64,000 nt of DNA from Rhizorhabdus sp049889055 (GCF_049889055.1 NZ_JBLTWO010000006.1:186001-250000); one strand, 5' to 3'. Counted from the stretch's first letter, positions 20,292-29,710 are shown. Translations and numbers: made by a program. The notes: generated from the sequence alone by a model not told the origin.

Positions 20292-20391
20292 CACCGCCTC
20301 TTTAAGGGGCGAACGTAACCGGGGCCACGCTTGTCGCGTATCTTCCCTGTGCCCATATCCGGGCCCGAGCGGTTTAGCGCGCTTTCCGGAT

Positions 20392-20413
20392 CGTCAGGTG
20401 GGCTCACCTGACG
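20392..20413. promoter_or_regulatory. perfect 9-bp hairpin between queG and msrB
   Basis: CGTCAGGTG and CACCTGACG form a perfect inverted repeat around a GGCT loop, 27 bases upstream of the msrB start and about 100 bases upstream of queG. Its place in a divergent promoter region fits an operator or a 5' UTR stem rather than a terminator, since no T-run follows. Confidence 0.4.
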
Positions 20414-20440
20414 GGAAAACGCTCCAGAGGAGACAAGGTC

Positions 20441-20926
20441 ATGATCGATCGGCGGATGATGCTCGGCGCGGGCATAGTTACTGTCATCGGCGCAGCTCTG
20501 GGCGGGCGCGCCTTCTCGGCTCCCGGCAAGCGCTTCGCGGTGACGATGAGCGAGTCGGAATGGCGCAAGAAACTCAGCCCCGCAGCCTATGCCGTGCTGC
20601 GAGAGCAGGCGACCGAACGCGCCTATACGAGCCCGCTCGACAAGGAGAAGCGCTCGGGGACCTTCCTTTGTGCAGGCTGCGATCTGCCACTCTTCTCGTC
20701 GCTCACCAAGTTCGACAGCGGGACCGGCTGGCCGAGCTTCTTCCGACCGCTGCCCGGCGCGGTCGGCACCACGACCGATTACAAGATCGGCTATCCGCGC
20801 ACCGAGGTGCATTGCAGCCGCTGCGGCGGCCATCTGGGCCATGTGTTCGACGACGGGCCGCCGCCGACGGGTAAGCGCTACTGCATGAACGGCGTGGCGA
20901 TGCACTTCGTGCCGAAGACGGCCTGA
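20441..20926 (+). CDS. msrB: peptide-methionine (R)-S-oxide reductase, exported form
   Basis: Reduces methionine-(R)-sulfoxide in damaged proteins. The 161-residue protein has an N-terminal export signal (DRRMMLGAGIVTVIGAALGG) with twin arginines resembling a Tat signal, so a periplasmic site is likely. The MsrB core follows: zinc-binding CAGC near residue 77 and CSRCGGHLGHVF near 127, FDSGTGWPSF, and the catalytic Cys in RYCMNGVAMHF. An AGAGGAGA Shine-Dalgarno region precedes the ATG. It is transcribed away from queG and ends before a strong terminator. Confidence 0.94.
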   Translation: MIDRRMMLGAGIVTVIGAALGGRAFSAPGKRFAVTMSESEWRKKLSPAAYAVLREQATERAYTSPLDKEKRSGTFLCAGCDLPLFSSLTKFDSGTGWPSFFRPLPGAVGTTTDYKIGYPRTEVHCSRCGGHLGHVFDDGPPPTGKRYCMNGVAMHFVPKTA

Positions 20927-20978
20927 GGTCAGCGCGGCTGAACGGACGCGGTTTTCGCGCGAAACCGGACAAAGAAAA

Positions 20979-21003
20979 GCCCGGCTCCCTGGGGAAGCCG
21001 GGC
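20979..21003. terminator. bidirectional terminator between msrB and the cold-shock gene
   Basis: An 8-bp stem GCCCGGCT / AGCCGGGC with a nine-base loop lies between the convergent msrB and cold-shock genes. It has an A-rich flank on the left (AAAGAAAA) and TATCTTGT on the right, so it could stop transcription from either side. Confidence 0.7.
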
Positions 21004-21028
21004 CTATCTTGTCTCGCTGGTCCGAGGA

Positions 21029-21841
21029 TCAGCTGAGCGGCGAAAGGTTCACCGCGGCATATTTGCCGCGACGATCTACCTCAAGTTCGAACTCGAGGCG
21101 GTCGCCTTCGTTGAGATTCGTCATGCCGGCACGCTCGACGGCCGAGATGTGAACGAATGCGTCGGGCTGTCCGTCGTCGCGCTGAATGAAGCCGAAGCCC
21201 TTCATTGCGTTGAAGAACTTGACCGTTCCGCTGGCCTTCTCACCCGTCAGCTGACGGGCCGGGCCGGCTCCTGCGCCGGCTGCCGGACGCGGACCGCGAT
21301 CTTCGACGGCCATCGGCTCGCCATCGATCTTCAGGTCGGTTGCCGAGATACGGCCGCCACGATCGACGAGCGTGAACTCGAGCGGCTGTCCTTCGGCAAG
21401 ACCGGTCAGGCCAGCCTGCTCGACGGCAGAGATGTGAACGAAAACGTCCTCACCGCCATCGTCACGAACGATGAAGCCGAAGCCCTTCTGTCCGTTGAAG
21501 AATTTAACGACGCCCTTGCCTTCGCCGATGACCTGGGCCGGCATACCGCCGCCACCGCCGCCACGGAATCCGCCGCCGCCACCGCCGCCGCGGAAACCAC
21601 CGCCGCCGCCGCCGCCGTAGCCGCCGCCACCGCCGAAGCGATCACCGCCGCCACCACCGTAGCCGCCGCCACCGCCGAAACGATCACCGCCGCCACCACC
21701 GTAGCCGCCGCCACCGCCGAAACGATCGCCGCCACCATAGCCGCCGCCGCCGCCGCCGTAACCGCCGAAGCTGTCGTCACCGAAGCCATCGCGCTTGTCC
21801 CTGCCGCCGCGCGGACCGCGCCTACCTCTATCGAAACCCAT
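21029..21841 (-). CDS. two-domain cold-shock protein with glycine-rich N-terminal arm
   Basis: Nucleic-acid-binding protein of about 270 residues. The N-terminal half is low complexity: a basic RGRRGPRGGRDKRDG segment followed by long GGGGYGGGGG/DRFGG repeats. Two cold-shock domains follow, each with the RNP motifs (VKFFNGQKGFGFI and DVFVHIS near residue 125-150; VKFFNAMKGFGFI and DAFVHIS near 205-235). The start at 21841 is chosen because MGFDRGRR begins the recognisable arm; further upstream in-frame codons reach 21952. The arm is likely disordered and may promote RNA binding or condensation (inference). Confidence 0.9.
   Translation of the reverse strand: MGFDRGRRGPRGGRDKRDGFGDDSFGGYGGGGGGYGGGDRFGGGGGYGGGGGDRFGGGGGYGGGGGDRFGGGGGYGGGGGGGFRGGGGGGGFRGGGGGGMPAQVIGEGKGVVKFFNGQKGFGFIVRDDGGEDVFVHISAVEQAGLTGLAEGQPLEFTLVDRGGRISATDLKIDGEPMAVEDRGPRPAAGAGAGPARQLTGEKASGTVKFFNAMKGFGFIQRDDGQPDAFVHISAVERAGMTNLNEGDRLEFELEVDRRGKYAAVNLSPLS
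21618..21743. repeat. 42-bp tandem repeat in the cold-shock gene
   Basis: Three near-identical 42-base units begin at 21618, 21660 and 21702, each encoding 14 residues built from Gly-rich stretches around one DRF and one Tyr. The next partial unit at 21738 is six bases short. Differences between units are single third-position changes, which suggests recent duplication and possible copy-number variation between strains. Confidence 0.85.
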
Positions 21842-22217
21842 GCCTTGCAATTCTTCCCGAATCTCGCCCCATTCAACGAAAGGACGTGGCGCCGGGCGTG
21901 GGCACGTCATCCTTCCGGCACGCAAAAACCATCCGCGCCATCCAACAGACATAAAGCAAAGAGGGCGATACTGCGAGCGGTTTCATGGCATGGCGCCCGT
22001 TCAGCTCACGTCAATTCGGTCCAAAAGGCCGACAGACCGAAAATGTTACCGTATTTTCGTAGATTATCCATGAAGCAGCGGCGTTCCGGCACCGCTGTCG
22101 GGGGTCTTGATCCCCCGAGTCGCAGCGGGCAGAACATTGCGGTCTTTACGTGCCCGGAACCTTCGCGACGGCGAATACGTTACCGGCCGCGAATCCCCCC
22201 GAATCCGCAAGGACATC
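21842..22217. other. 376-base divergent intergenic region, no gene seen
   Basis: The gap separates the cold-shock gene (leftward) from the TerC-type gene (rightward). I see no convincing ORF. It is less GC-rich around 22030-22075, where promoters are likely. A 7-bp stem TCGGGGG / CCCCCGA at 22098-22118 with a seven-base loop lies on the TerC side. I looked for the GGGGAGUAG block of the manganese (yybP-ykoY) riboswitch that often precedes terC genes and did not find it. Confidence 0.5.
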
Positions 22218-22979
22218 ATGTCGGACATCTTCGCCATCTTCGCCGATCCCGCCAACTGGGCCGCGCTGGCTGCGCTGGTCACGATGGAGGTGGTGCTCGG
22301 GATCGACAATCTGATCTTCATCTCGATCCTGACGAACAAGCTGCCCGACGCCTATCGCGCCAAGGCCCGGATGATCGGCATCTCGCTGGCGCTGGTTCTC
22401 CGCCTGGCGCTGCTGAGCCTGGTCGCGTTCATCGTGACCCTGACCCGCCCACTGTTCGAACTGTTCGGCCAGCCGCTCTCCTGGCGCGACCTGATCCTGA
22501 TCGCAGGCGGCCTCTTCCTCGTCTGGAAGGCGACCAAGGAAATTCATCATAATGTCGACCAGGACGATGAAGGCGAGATGTTCGACGGCAAAAGTGCCGC
22601 GCTCGGCTTCGGCGCGGTGATCTTCCAGATCATCCTGCTCGACCTCGTCTTCTCGATCGATTCGATCATCACGGCGGTCGGCATGACCGATCATGTCCCG
22701 ATCATGTTCGTCGCGGTGATCGCCGCCGTGATCGCGATGATGACCGCCGCCGGTCCGCTGTCGCGCTTCATCGAGAAGAACCCGACGATCGTCATGCTCG
22801 CGCTCGCCTTCCTGTTCATGATCGGCATGACGCTGATCGCCGAAGGCTTCGGGGTGCATGTACCCAAGGGCTATATCTACGCCGCGATGGCCTTTTCGGC
22901 GGGCGTGGAGGGGCTCAACATGGTCCAGCGGAACCGGCGGCGGCGCAAGCGCGCGGCCGACGACGGGACCGGGAAGTAA
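22218..22979 (+). CDS. TerC-family integral membrane protein (probable metal exporter)
   Basis: A 253-residue polytopic membrane protein of the TerC/Alx family, whose members export Mn2+ or other metals. It has about seven hydrophobic segments. Two family motifs with membrane acidic residues are present: EVVLGIDNLIFISIL near residue 25 and DLVFSIDSIITAVGM near 140. A short acidic loop (DQDDEGEMFDG) separates the halves, and the C-terminus is Arg/Lys-rich (RRRRKR). AAGGA stands five bases before the ATG at 22218. Metal specificity cannot be told from the sequence. Confidence 0.9.
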   Translation: MSDIFAIFADPANWAALAALVTMEVVLGIDNLIFISILTNKLPDAYRAKARMIGISLALVLRLALLSLVAFIVTLTRPLFELFGQPLSWRDLILIAGGLFLVWKATKEIHHNVDQDDEGEMFDGKSAALGFGAVIFQIILLDLVFSIDSIITAVGMTDHVPIMFVAVIAAVIAMMTAAGPLSRFIEKNPTIVMLALAFLFMIGMTLIAEGFGVHVPKGYIYAAMAFSAGVEGLNMVQRNRRRRKRAADDGTGK

Positions 22980-23015
22980 GTTGCCCTCGGTCGCTCCGCG
23001 CCTTATGGCGACGCG

Positions 23016-23633
<618 letters not shown>

Positions 23634-23675
23634 TCGCCGGCGCACCCGCGCCGACGCCTGACGGAGCTCCGACGC

Positions 23676-24365
23676 ATGTCCGAACTCGCCGATCGTGTCC
23701 GCAGCCAGCGCCAGCTCTGGGCTGCCAGCGGCAGCCGGCACGACCGGCTGATCGGGATCCTGCGTCTGGTGCTGCCCGTTGCGGTCGGAGCATTGGTGAT
23801 CCTGCTCGCCATCGCCCCGTTGACCGTAGGACGCGATATCAGCTTCGTGCTGGCAAAGGACCGCGTCGCGGTGGCGCGCGAGCGGATGCGGGTGACCACG
23901 GCAACCTATCGCGGCCAGGACGCGAAGGGGCAGGCCTTCCAGCTGACGGCCGGCTCGGCGGTGCAGACCACCTCGCGCGATCCGGTGGTGCGGATGCAGA
24001 AGCTCGCAGCACAGATCCAGCTTCCCGAGGGTCCGGCCCGAATCATCGCCAATAATGGCCGCTACGACATGGACAGCGAGAAGGTCGCGATCGACGGACC
24101 TGTCCATTTCAACTCGGCCGACGGCTACACTATCGAGACACGCGACGTCGGCATCGACCTCAAGACCCGCAAGGTGGCGAGCGAGGGACCGGTCGACGGC
24201 CGGATGAATGTCGGGACCTTTTCGGGCGACCGCTTCACCGCCGATCTGAACGCCCGCGTCGTGGTGCTCGAAGGCCGAGCGCGCTTGCATATCGACCAGC
24301 GAAGCGCCACAGCAGCGCCCAAGGCTCCCGCTCGTAAGGGCGCTGGGGCGAACAACGGAGGCTGA
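23676..24365 (+). CDS. lptC: LPS export ABC transporter periplasmic protein LptC
   Basis: Bridges the LptBFG transporter to LptA in lipopolysaccharide export. The 229-residue protein has one N-terminal transmembrane helix (LIGILRLVLPVAVGALVILL, residues 25-48) and a beta-jellyroll periplasmic part rich in short strands (GQAFQLTAGSAVQ, ARIIANNGRYDMD, GYTIETRDVGIDL). The C-terminus is an Ala/Lys-rich tail. It is followed two bases later by lptA and then lptB, which supports the call for a poorly conserved family. Confidence 0.9.
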   Translation: MSELADRVRSQRQLWAASGSRHDRLIGILRLVLPVAVGALVILLAIAPLTVGRDISFVLAKDRVAVARERMRVTTATYRGQDAKGQAFQLTAGSAVQTTSRDPVVRMQKLAAQIQLPEGPARIIANNGRYDMDSEKVAIDGPVHFNSADGYTIETRDVGIDLKTRKVASEGPVDGRMNVGTFSGDRFTADLNARVVVLEGRARLHIDQRSATAAPKAPARKGAGANNGG

Positions 24366-24367
24366 GC

Positions 24368-24898
24368 GTGATCGGACGGGTGCGGATGGCGAAAAGGCTG
24401 CTGGTCGCGACGCTGTCGCTGGCCGCGCTTCCGCTCGCCGCGCAGACCGCGACCTCGCTCAAGAACCACAATGCCAACGCCCCGGTCGACTTCGCCGCAG
24501 ACCGCATCGAGTTGCAGGACCGCAGCGACCGGGCGATCCTGACGGGCAATGTCGAGGTCAAGCAGGGCGACATGACGCTGCGCGCTGCCCGCGTCACGAT
24601 CAATTACACCTCGGCCGACCAGACCCAGGTCAACCGGATGGATGCATCGGGCAGCGTCGTCCTGACCACCGCGACCGAAACCGCGCGTTCGCAATATGCG
24701 ATCTACGACCTGCGCTCCCGCCTGGTCACGATGATCGGTGGCGTCACCGTCAGCCGTGCGGGCAAGGGCGAGACCAAGGGCAACCGGCTGGTCATCAACA
24801 TGAACAGCGGCCAGGCCTCGCTCGACGGCGGCAGTTCGGGCAGCGGCGGCGGTCGCGTGACCGGCCGCTTCACGCCCCCGCCGCGGTCGCAGAACTGA
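24368..24898 (+). CDS. lptA: LPS transport periplasmic protein LptA
   Basis: Periplasmic OstA-family protein that forms the LPS bridge between membranes. The 176-residue product begins with a signal peptide (AKRLLVATLSLAALPLAAQ), followed by the OstA core: VDFAADRIELQDRSDRAILTGNVEVKQGDMTLRA in consecutive strands. Its tail is Gly/Ser-rich (GGSSGSGGG). The GTG at 24368 is taken as start because GGAGG lies six bases before it; ATG at 24386 is the alternative. It sits two bases after the lptC stop. Confidence 0.92.
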   Translation: MIGRVRMAKRLLVATLSLAALPLAAQTATSLKNHNANAPVDFAADRIELQDRSDRAILTGNVEVKQGDMTLRAARVTINYTSADQTQVNRMDASGSVVLTTATETARSQYAIYDLRSRLVTMIGGVTVSRAGKGETKGNRLVINMNSGQASLDGGSSGSGGGRVTGRFTPPPRSQN

Positions 24899-25056
24899 CG
24901 CTCGACCGGGCGATACCGTCCGGCTCGGCTCGAACCGTCGCACCCGCTCCCCCGACCGGCGCCAAAAATATCCATGCACGAAGCTTGCCAGTTTCCATGG
25001 GCAGCGGGGTCGTCTAATCAGGCGCAACGCGAAGCCTTCGCCGGGATGATCCGACA

Positions 25057-25833
25057 ATGACCGACTCTGCCACCCTCGAACGACCTGCCGGCTCCGACGG
25101 CACCGGCGTGGTGCGCGGTCTGTCGGTCGTGTCGATCGCCAAGAGCTACGACCGGCGACAGGTGCTCAGCGACATCTCGCTCGACGTCGCGCGCGGCGAG
25201 GTGGTCGGCCTGCTCGGCCCCAATGGCGCGGGCAAGACGACCTGCTTCTATTCGGTGATGGGCCTGGTCCGGCCCGATGCAGGCCGCATCCTGCTCGATG
25301 GCGACGACATCACGACTCTGCCGATGTATCGCCGGGCGATCCTGGGGCTCGGCTATCTGCCGCAGGAAACCTCGATCTTTCGCGGCCTGTCGGTCAGCCA
25401 GAACATCATGGCGGTGCTCGAGCTGGTCGAGCCCGACAAGAAGCAGCGGGCCGAGCGACTCGATTCGCTGCTCGAAGAGTTTCACCTCACCCATTTGCGC
25501 GATTCGGCGGCGATGGCGCTGTCGGGCGGCGAACGGCGCCGCTGCGAGATCGCACGCGCGCTGGCGGCGGATCCGTCGATCATGCTGCTCGACGAGCCTT
25601 TCGCCGGCATCGACCCGATCTCGATCGCCGACATCCGCGATCTGGTGCGCGACCTCAAGAGTCGCGACATCGGCGTGCTGATCACCGATCACAATGTCCG
25701 TGAGACGCTCGACATCGTCGATCGTGCCTGCATCATCTATGACGGCAAGGTGCTGTTCCAGGGCAGCCCTGCCGCGCTCGTCGCCGATCCCAATGTCCGT
25801 CGCCTCTACCTGGGCGAGGGCTTTTCGCTCTGA
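25057..25833 (+). CDS. lptB: LPS export ABC transporter ATP-binding protein
   Basis: ATPase that powers LPS extraction by LptFGC. The 258-residue protein shows Walker A GPNGAGKTT (near residue 52), the Q-loop LPQETSIFRGLS typical of LptB, the signature LSGGERRR, Walker B IMLLDEPFAGIDP and the switch His in ITDHNV. An N-terminal extension of about 20 residues precedes the ABC domain. It follows lptA after 158 bases and precedes rpoN by 23 bases, the classic lptCAB-rpoN order. Confidence 0.96.
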   Translation: MTDSATLERPAGSDGTGVVRGLSVVSIAKSYDRRQVLSDISLDVARGEVVGLLGPNGAGKTTCFYSVMGLVRPDAGRILLDGDDITTLPMYRRAILGLGYLPQETSIFRGLSVSQNIMAVLELVEPDKKQRAERLDSLLEEFHLTHLRDSAAMALSGGERRRCEIARALAADPSIMLLDEPFAGIDPISIADIRDLVRDLKSRDIGVLITDHNVRETLDIVDRACIIYDGKVLFQGSPAALVADPNVRRLYLGEGFSL

Positions 25834-25856
25834 CGATGCCACCGGCGCTCTGAACC

Positions 25857-27395
25857 ATGGCACTGGGGCCCCGCCTCGATCTGCGGCAGAGCCAGTCGCT
25901 CGTGATGACGCCGCAGCTGCAGCAGGCGATCAAGCTGCTGGCGCTGTCGAACCTCGAAGTCGAGGCGTTCATCGCCGAGGAGATCGAGAAGAATCCGCTG
26001 CTCGAATCGGGTGGCGAGCGCGGCGACGGCGGAGATGCCGACGACAGTTTCGAGGTGCCCGATTTCGATAGCGGCGACGGCGGGGAGGCTCCCGACGGCT
26101 TCGGCGATTTCGACGATGCGCCGACCGCAGACCGGCTGATCGAGGCCGGCAATGGCGTAACCGACGCCCCGCTGGACGCCGATTACGTGTCCGAAACCTT
26201 CCACCATGACAGCCCCAGCGATTCGATGCAGGGCATGGATGGTTCGCTCGGCGTCCAGGGCGCCTCCGGAGGACTGTCGGAGGACGCACCCGATCCCGGC
26301 GAGAGCGCCTCGGCCGGGCTGTCGCTCCACGATCATCTCCTCGCCCAGGCCGGTGAGCTGCTGTCCGGCGCGGACCTCGCCATAGCGGTCCGGCTGATCG
26401 ACCTGATCGACGAGGCCGGCTATTTCGAAGGGCAGACCTTCGACATCGCCCAGGCGCTCGACGTGCCGTTGTTCGATGTCGAGCGCGTCCTCTCGGTCAT
26501 CCAGACGCTCGACCCGACCGGCGTCGGCGCCCGCTCGCTCGCCGAGTGCATCGCGCTGCAGGCGCGCGAGGCCGATCGCTACGACCCCGCCATGGCCAAG
26601 CTGATCGACAATCTCGACCTGCTCGCTCGCGGCGCCATTCCGCAGCTTCGCCGCCTGTGCGGCGTCGACGAAGACGACATGGCCGACATGATCCGCGAGC
26701 TGCGCGGCTATGACCCGAAGCCCGGTCTGCGCTTCGGCGGCGAACCGGCGGCCCCGGTGACGCCCGACATCTTCGTCCGCCGCAAAGGGGACGGCTGGGC
26801 GATCGAGCTCAACAGCGCGAGCATGCCCCGGCTGATCGTCAACCGCAGCTATTATAGCGAACTGTCGAGCGGGCCGCAGGACAAGAGCAGCAAGGCCTGG
26901 CTGGGCGAATGCCTCACCTCCGCCAACTGGCTGGTCAAGGCGCTCGACCAGCGCGCCCGGACGATCGTCAAGGTCACGCAGGAGATCGTCAAGCAGCAGG
27001 AAGCCTTCTTCCTGCACGGCGTCGAGCATCTCCGCCCGCTGACGCTGAAGACGATCGCCGATGCGGTCGGCATGCATGAATCGACGATCAGCCGGGTGAC
27101 GTCGAACAAATATCTGGTCTGCGAGCGCGGGCTGCACGAACTCAAATATTTCTTCACCTCGGGCGTTGCCGCCGCCGATGGCGGCGATGCGGTGTCGGCC
27201 GAAGCGGTGAAGAGCCAGATCGCGAAGCTCATCGCCGCCGAGGGCGACGACATATTGTCCGACGACAAGCTGGTGGAACTGCTGCGCGAGAAGGGTTTCG
27301 ACCTCGCCCGCCGCACCGTCGCCAAATATCGCGAGGCGATCGGCCTCGGCTCTTCGGTCCAGCGTCGCCGTCAACGGGCGATGAAGGCGGCGTAG
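25857..27395 (+). CDS. rpoN: RNA polymerase sigma-54 factor
   Basis: Alternative sigma factor that needs bacterial enhancer-binding activators. The 512-residue protein has region I at the N-terminus (LRQSQSLVMTPQLQQAIKLL), an acidic region II (near residues 50-140), a core-binding region with DPTGVGARSLAE, the HTH part (TIADAVGMHESTISRVTSNK, near residue 405) and the RpoN box RRTVAKYRE near the C-terminus. The length is usual. It is downstream of lptB and probably cotranscribed. Confidence 0.97.
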   Translation: MALGPRLDLRQSQSLVMTPQLQQAIKLLALSNLEVEAFIAEEIEKNPLLESGGERGDGGDADDSFEVPDFDSGDGGEAPDGFGDFDDAPTADRLIEAGNGVTDAPLDADYVSETFHHDSPSDSMQGMDGSLGVQGASGGLSEDAPDPGESASAGLSLHDHLLAQAGELLSGADLAIAVRLIDLIDEAGYFEGQTFDIAQALDVPLFDVERVLSVIQTLDPTGVGARSLAECIALQAREADRYDPAMAKLIDNLDLLARGAIPQLRRLCGVDEDDMADMIRELRGYDPKPGLRFGGEPAAPVTPDIFVRRKGDGWAIELNSASMPRLIVNRSYYSELSSGPQDKSSKAWLGECLTSANWLVKALDQRARTIVKVTQEIVKQQEAFFLHGVEHLRPLTLKTIADAVGMHESTISRVTSNKYLVCERGLHELKYFFTSGVAAADGGDAVSAEAVKSQIAKLIAAEGDDILSDDKLVELLREKGFDLARRTVAKYREAIGLGSSVQRRRQRAMKAA

Positions 27396-27505
27396 CAGGC
27401 GCTACACCGCCCTGTTCGACATCAGCCGGACAGACCTGCGAGCGTCGCTATGCCTTCCACGGTAACCGCGCGGACCCGTTCACCCTGAGCAGCGGAATCC
27501 GCCGT

Positions 27506-27631
27506 TCATCCGAGCCCCGACAGATCGAGCGCGACCCGACTGCCCCCGGGCGCCTGCGCCGGGCTCGCCGACAGGCTCATGATCGGCACCGCCACGACAA
27601 CAGCCGCGCCGATCGCCAATGCGCATTTCAT
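27506..27631 (-). CDS. small secreted peptide, unknown
   Basis: A 41-codon open frame beginning at 27631 with an AGGAG seven bases upstream. It encodes a clear signal peptide (MKCALAIGAAVVVAVPIM, then SLSASPAQA with an Ala-x-Ala type cleavage site) and a mature part of only about 14 residues ending LDLSGLG. I do not recognise it. It lies alone between rpoN and the nucleoside transporter. The ribosome site plus the signal-peptide pattern argue for a real gene, but the size allows chance. Confidence 0.45.
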   Translation of the reverse strand: MKCALAIGAAVVVAVPIMSLSASPAQAPGGSRVALDLSGLG

Positions 27632-27694
27632 GTCCTTGCTCCTGCCGGAAACCTGCGTGACGATAGAGGCGTAACGGAGCAGGCGGGGTCGGGT

Positions 27695-28951
27695 TCAGGA
27701 GGCGATGAGAAGTCCCGCCAGCGCCGCCGACATAAGGTTCGCAAGGCTGCCGGCGACGAGCGCCTTGATACCCAGCCGCGCGATCATCGGACGCTGGTTG
27801 GGCGCGAGGCTGCCGGCCGACGCCATCTGGATCGCGATCGAGGAGAAATTGGCGAAACCGCACAAGGCGAAAGTGGTCACCGCGACGCTGTGCGGGCTCA
27901 GCGTGTCCTTGATCTGGCCGAGATGGATATAGGCGACGAATTCGTTGAGGGTCACCTTCTCGCCGAACAGGCCGCCGACGATCTGCGCCTGGTCCCAGGG
28001 AATGTTGAGCAGGACCATGATCGGCGCGAAGATGAAGCCCAATATCTGCTGGAAGCTGAGCGTCGGATGCCCGAACAGCGCCCCTGCCTGGCCGAGCAGC
28101 CCATTGGCAAGCGCCACGAGACCGACGAAGGCCAGAACCATGGCCCCGACCGAAACCGCGATCCGCACGCCGGTCTGCGCACCGAGCGCCGCCGCCATGA
28201 TGATGTTGTCGGGCCGCTCGCCCTCTTCATTGGCCTCTGCGATCGCGATCGCCTCCTCCTCCAGCGCGTCGGCCGAGCGCCCCTCGGGCTGGACCGGATC
28301 GGGCATCATGATCTTGGCCATCAGCAATCCGCCCGGCGCCGCCATGAAGCTCGCCGCCAGCAGCAGGTCGACGCTGATTCCCATCGCCGCATAGGCCGCA
28401 AGGATCGTGCCCGCGACGCCGGCCATGCCGGTGACCATCACCGCGAACATCTGGTGCGGTGCGAGGCCGGCCAGATAGGGCCGGATGACGAGCGGCGACT
28501 CGCTCTGCCCGACGAAGATGTTCGCCGCCGCGCACAGCGACTCGACCTTCGACACGCCGGTCACCTTCTCGATCGCGCCGCCGACCCAGCGGATCACGAA
28601 CTGCATGATGCCGAGAAAATAGAGGATCGAGACCAACGAGGCGAAGAAGATGATCACCGGAAGAGCGGCTAGCGCGAAGCTGTTCCCGCCGATCTCGGGC
28701 TTGACCAGCGAACCGAACAGAAAATCGGTGCCCGACTGGGCATAGCCGAGCAGGCTCGACACGCCTGCCGCCATTCCGCCGAGCAGCGCACGGCCCCAGG
28801 GAACGTAGAGGACGAGCACGGCGATTCCCGCCTGCAGCGCGAAGGCCGATCCGACGACGCGCAGGCGGATCGCCTTCCGGTCGGACGACAGCGCCACCGC
28901 CACGAGCAGGATCAGCACGATGCCGGCCAGCCCGGTCAGCCATTTCGTCAT
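27695..28951 (-). CDS. NupC/CNT-family concentrative nucleoside transporter
   Basis: Cation-coupled nucleoside uptake across the inner membrane. The 418-residue protein has about ten hydrophobic segments and the CNT motifs FVGQSESPLVIRPYL (near residue 145), GMAGVAGTILAAYA and CGFANFSSIAIQ near residue 375. An acidic cytoplasmic loop (residues 225-250, EEEAIAIAEANEEGE) is also present. The ATG at 28951 is preferred over an in-frame start eight codons upstream. It is divergent from the DUF165-type transporter gene. Specificity is unknown. Confidence 0.92.
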   Translation of the reverse strand: MTKWLTGLAGIVLILLVAVALSSDRKAIRLRVVGSAFALQAGIAVLVLYVPWGRALLGGMAAGVSSLLGYAQSGTDFLFGSLVKPEIGGNSFALAALPVIIFFASLVSILYFLGIMQFVIRWVGGAIEKVTGVSKVESLCAAANIFVGQSESPLVIRPYLAGLAPHQMFAVMVTGMAGVAGTILAAYAAMGISVDLLLAASFMAAPGGLLMAKIMMPDPVQPEGRSADALEEEAIAIAEANEEGERPDNIIMAAALGAQTGVRIAVSVGAMVLAFVGLVALANGLLGQAGALFGHPTLSFQQILGFIFAPIMVLLNIPWDQAQIVGGLFGEKVTLNEFVAYIHLGQIKDTLSPHSVAVTTFALCGFANFSSIAIQMASAGSLAPNQRPMIARLGIKALVAGSLANLMSAALAGLLIAS

Positions 28952-29053
28952 CCGGAAACATCCCCAAAGCGCCAAGAAAGGCCCACCTTGTCGAGCGCGC
29001 AGCGCCGGTCAAGCGCTCTTTCGCCGCCGCCGCAAAGCCGTTAGCAGTGCGGC

Positions 29054-29710
29054 ATGACCGCCCCCACCCCGCCGGCGCAGGACGCCCGCCCGCCCCGCTC
29101 GCTCTTCATCATCTCGATCTTCTATGGCGGGATGGTCTGCATCGCCGGCGTGCTCGGGGTGAAGCAGGTGGCGCTTGGCCCGCTTGCCGTAGAGGCCGGC
29201 ATCTTCGCCTTCCTGCTGCTGGTCGTCATGGGCAGCGCGGTCGCCGAACTCCATGGCCGGACGGTGGCCGACTCGCTCGTCCGCTGGGGTTTCCTGCCAC
29301 TGATCATCTCTGCGCTGCTGATCCAGCTGGTCCTCGCTTTGCCGACCGATCCCGGCATGTATCCGCCGGCGGTCGAGGCTTTCCCGATCGTCGTAGGCCA
29401 GGGCGCGCGGATGATGATCGCCGGGCTGATCTCCTATGGCCTGTCGCAGACGCTCAACGTCCTGATCTTCGACCGGCTGAAGGGCAGCGGCGTCGGACGC
29501 TTCGTCTGGCTGCGCGGCATGATCGCCAGCGTCATCAGCCAGATCGCCGACACGATCATGTTCATCACCATCAGCTTTTACGGCGAGCGTGAGATATTGG
29601 GCCTGATGGGCGGGCAGATGCTGACCAAGGTCGTCCTGTCGATCGTGCTGGTGCCGCCGCTGATCACCGCCTTCGTCGTCGCCGGCCGCCGGATCGACGC
29701 ACGCGGCTGA
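29054..29710 (+). CDS. YhhQ/VUT-family queuosine precursor transporter
   Basis: A 218-residue membrane protein of the DUF165 (YhhQ) family; E. coli YhhQ imports the queuosine precursor preQ0 or preQ1. About six transmembrane segments are visible. The family blocks are ELHGRTVADSLVRWG in the first half and LRGMIASVISQIADTIMFITI in the second, the latter with the membrane Asp. The presence of queG earlier in the window agrees with salvage of queuosine. It is 68 bases upstream of argB. Confidence 0.8.
   Translation: MTAPTPPAQDARPPRSLFIISIFYGGMVCIAGVLGVKQVALGPLAVEAGIFAFLLLVVMGSAVAELHGRTVADSLVRWGFLPLIISALLIQLVLALPTDPGMYPPAVEAFPIVVGQGARMMIAGLISYGLSQTLNVLIFDRLKGSGVGRFVWLRGMIASVISQIADTIMFITISFYGEREILGLMGGQMLTKVVLSIVLVPPLITAFVVAGRRIDARG

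Noticed and set aside
21842..22217. Manganese (yybP-ykoY) riboswitch before the TerC-family gene
   Set aside because: The expected conserved block GGGGAGUAG and the second internal-loop consensus are not present; only a simple GC stem is seen.
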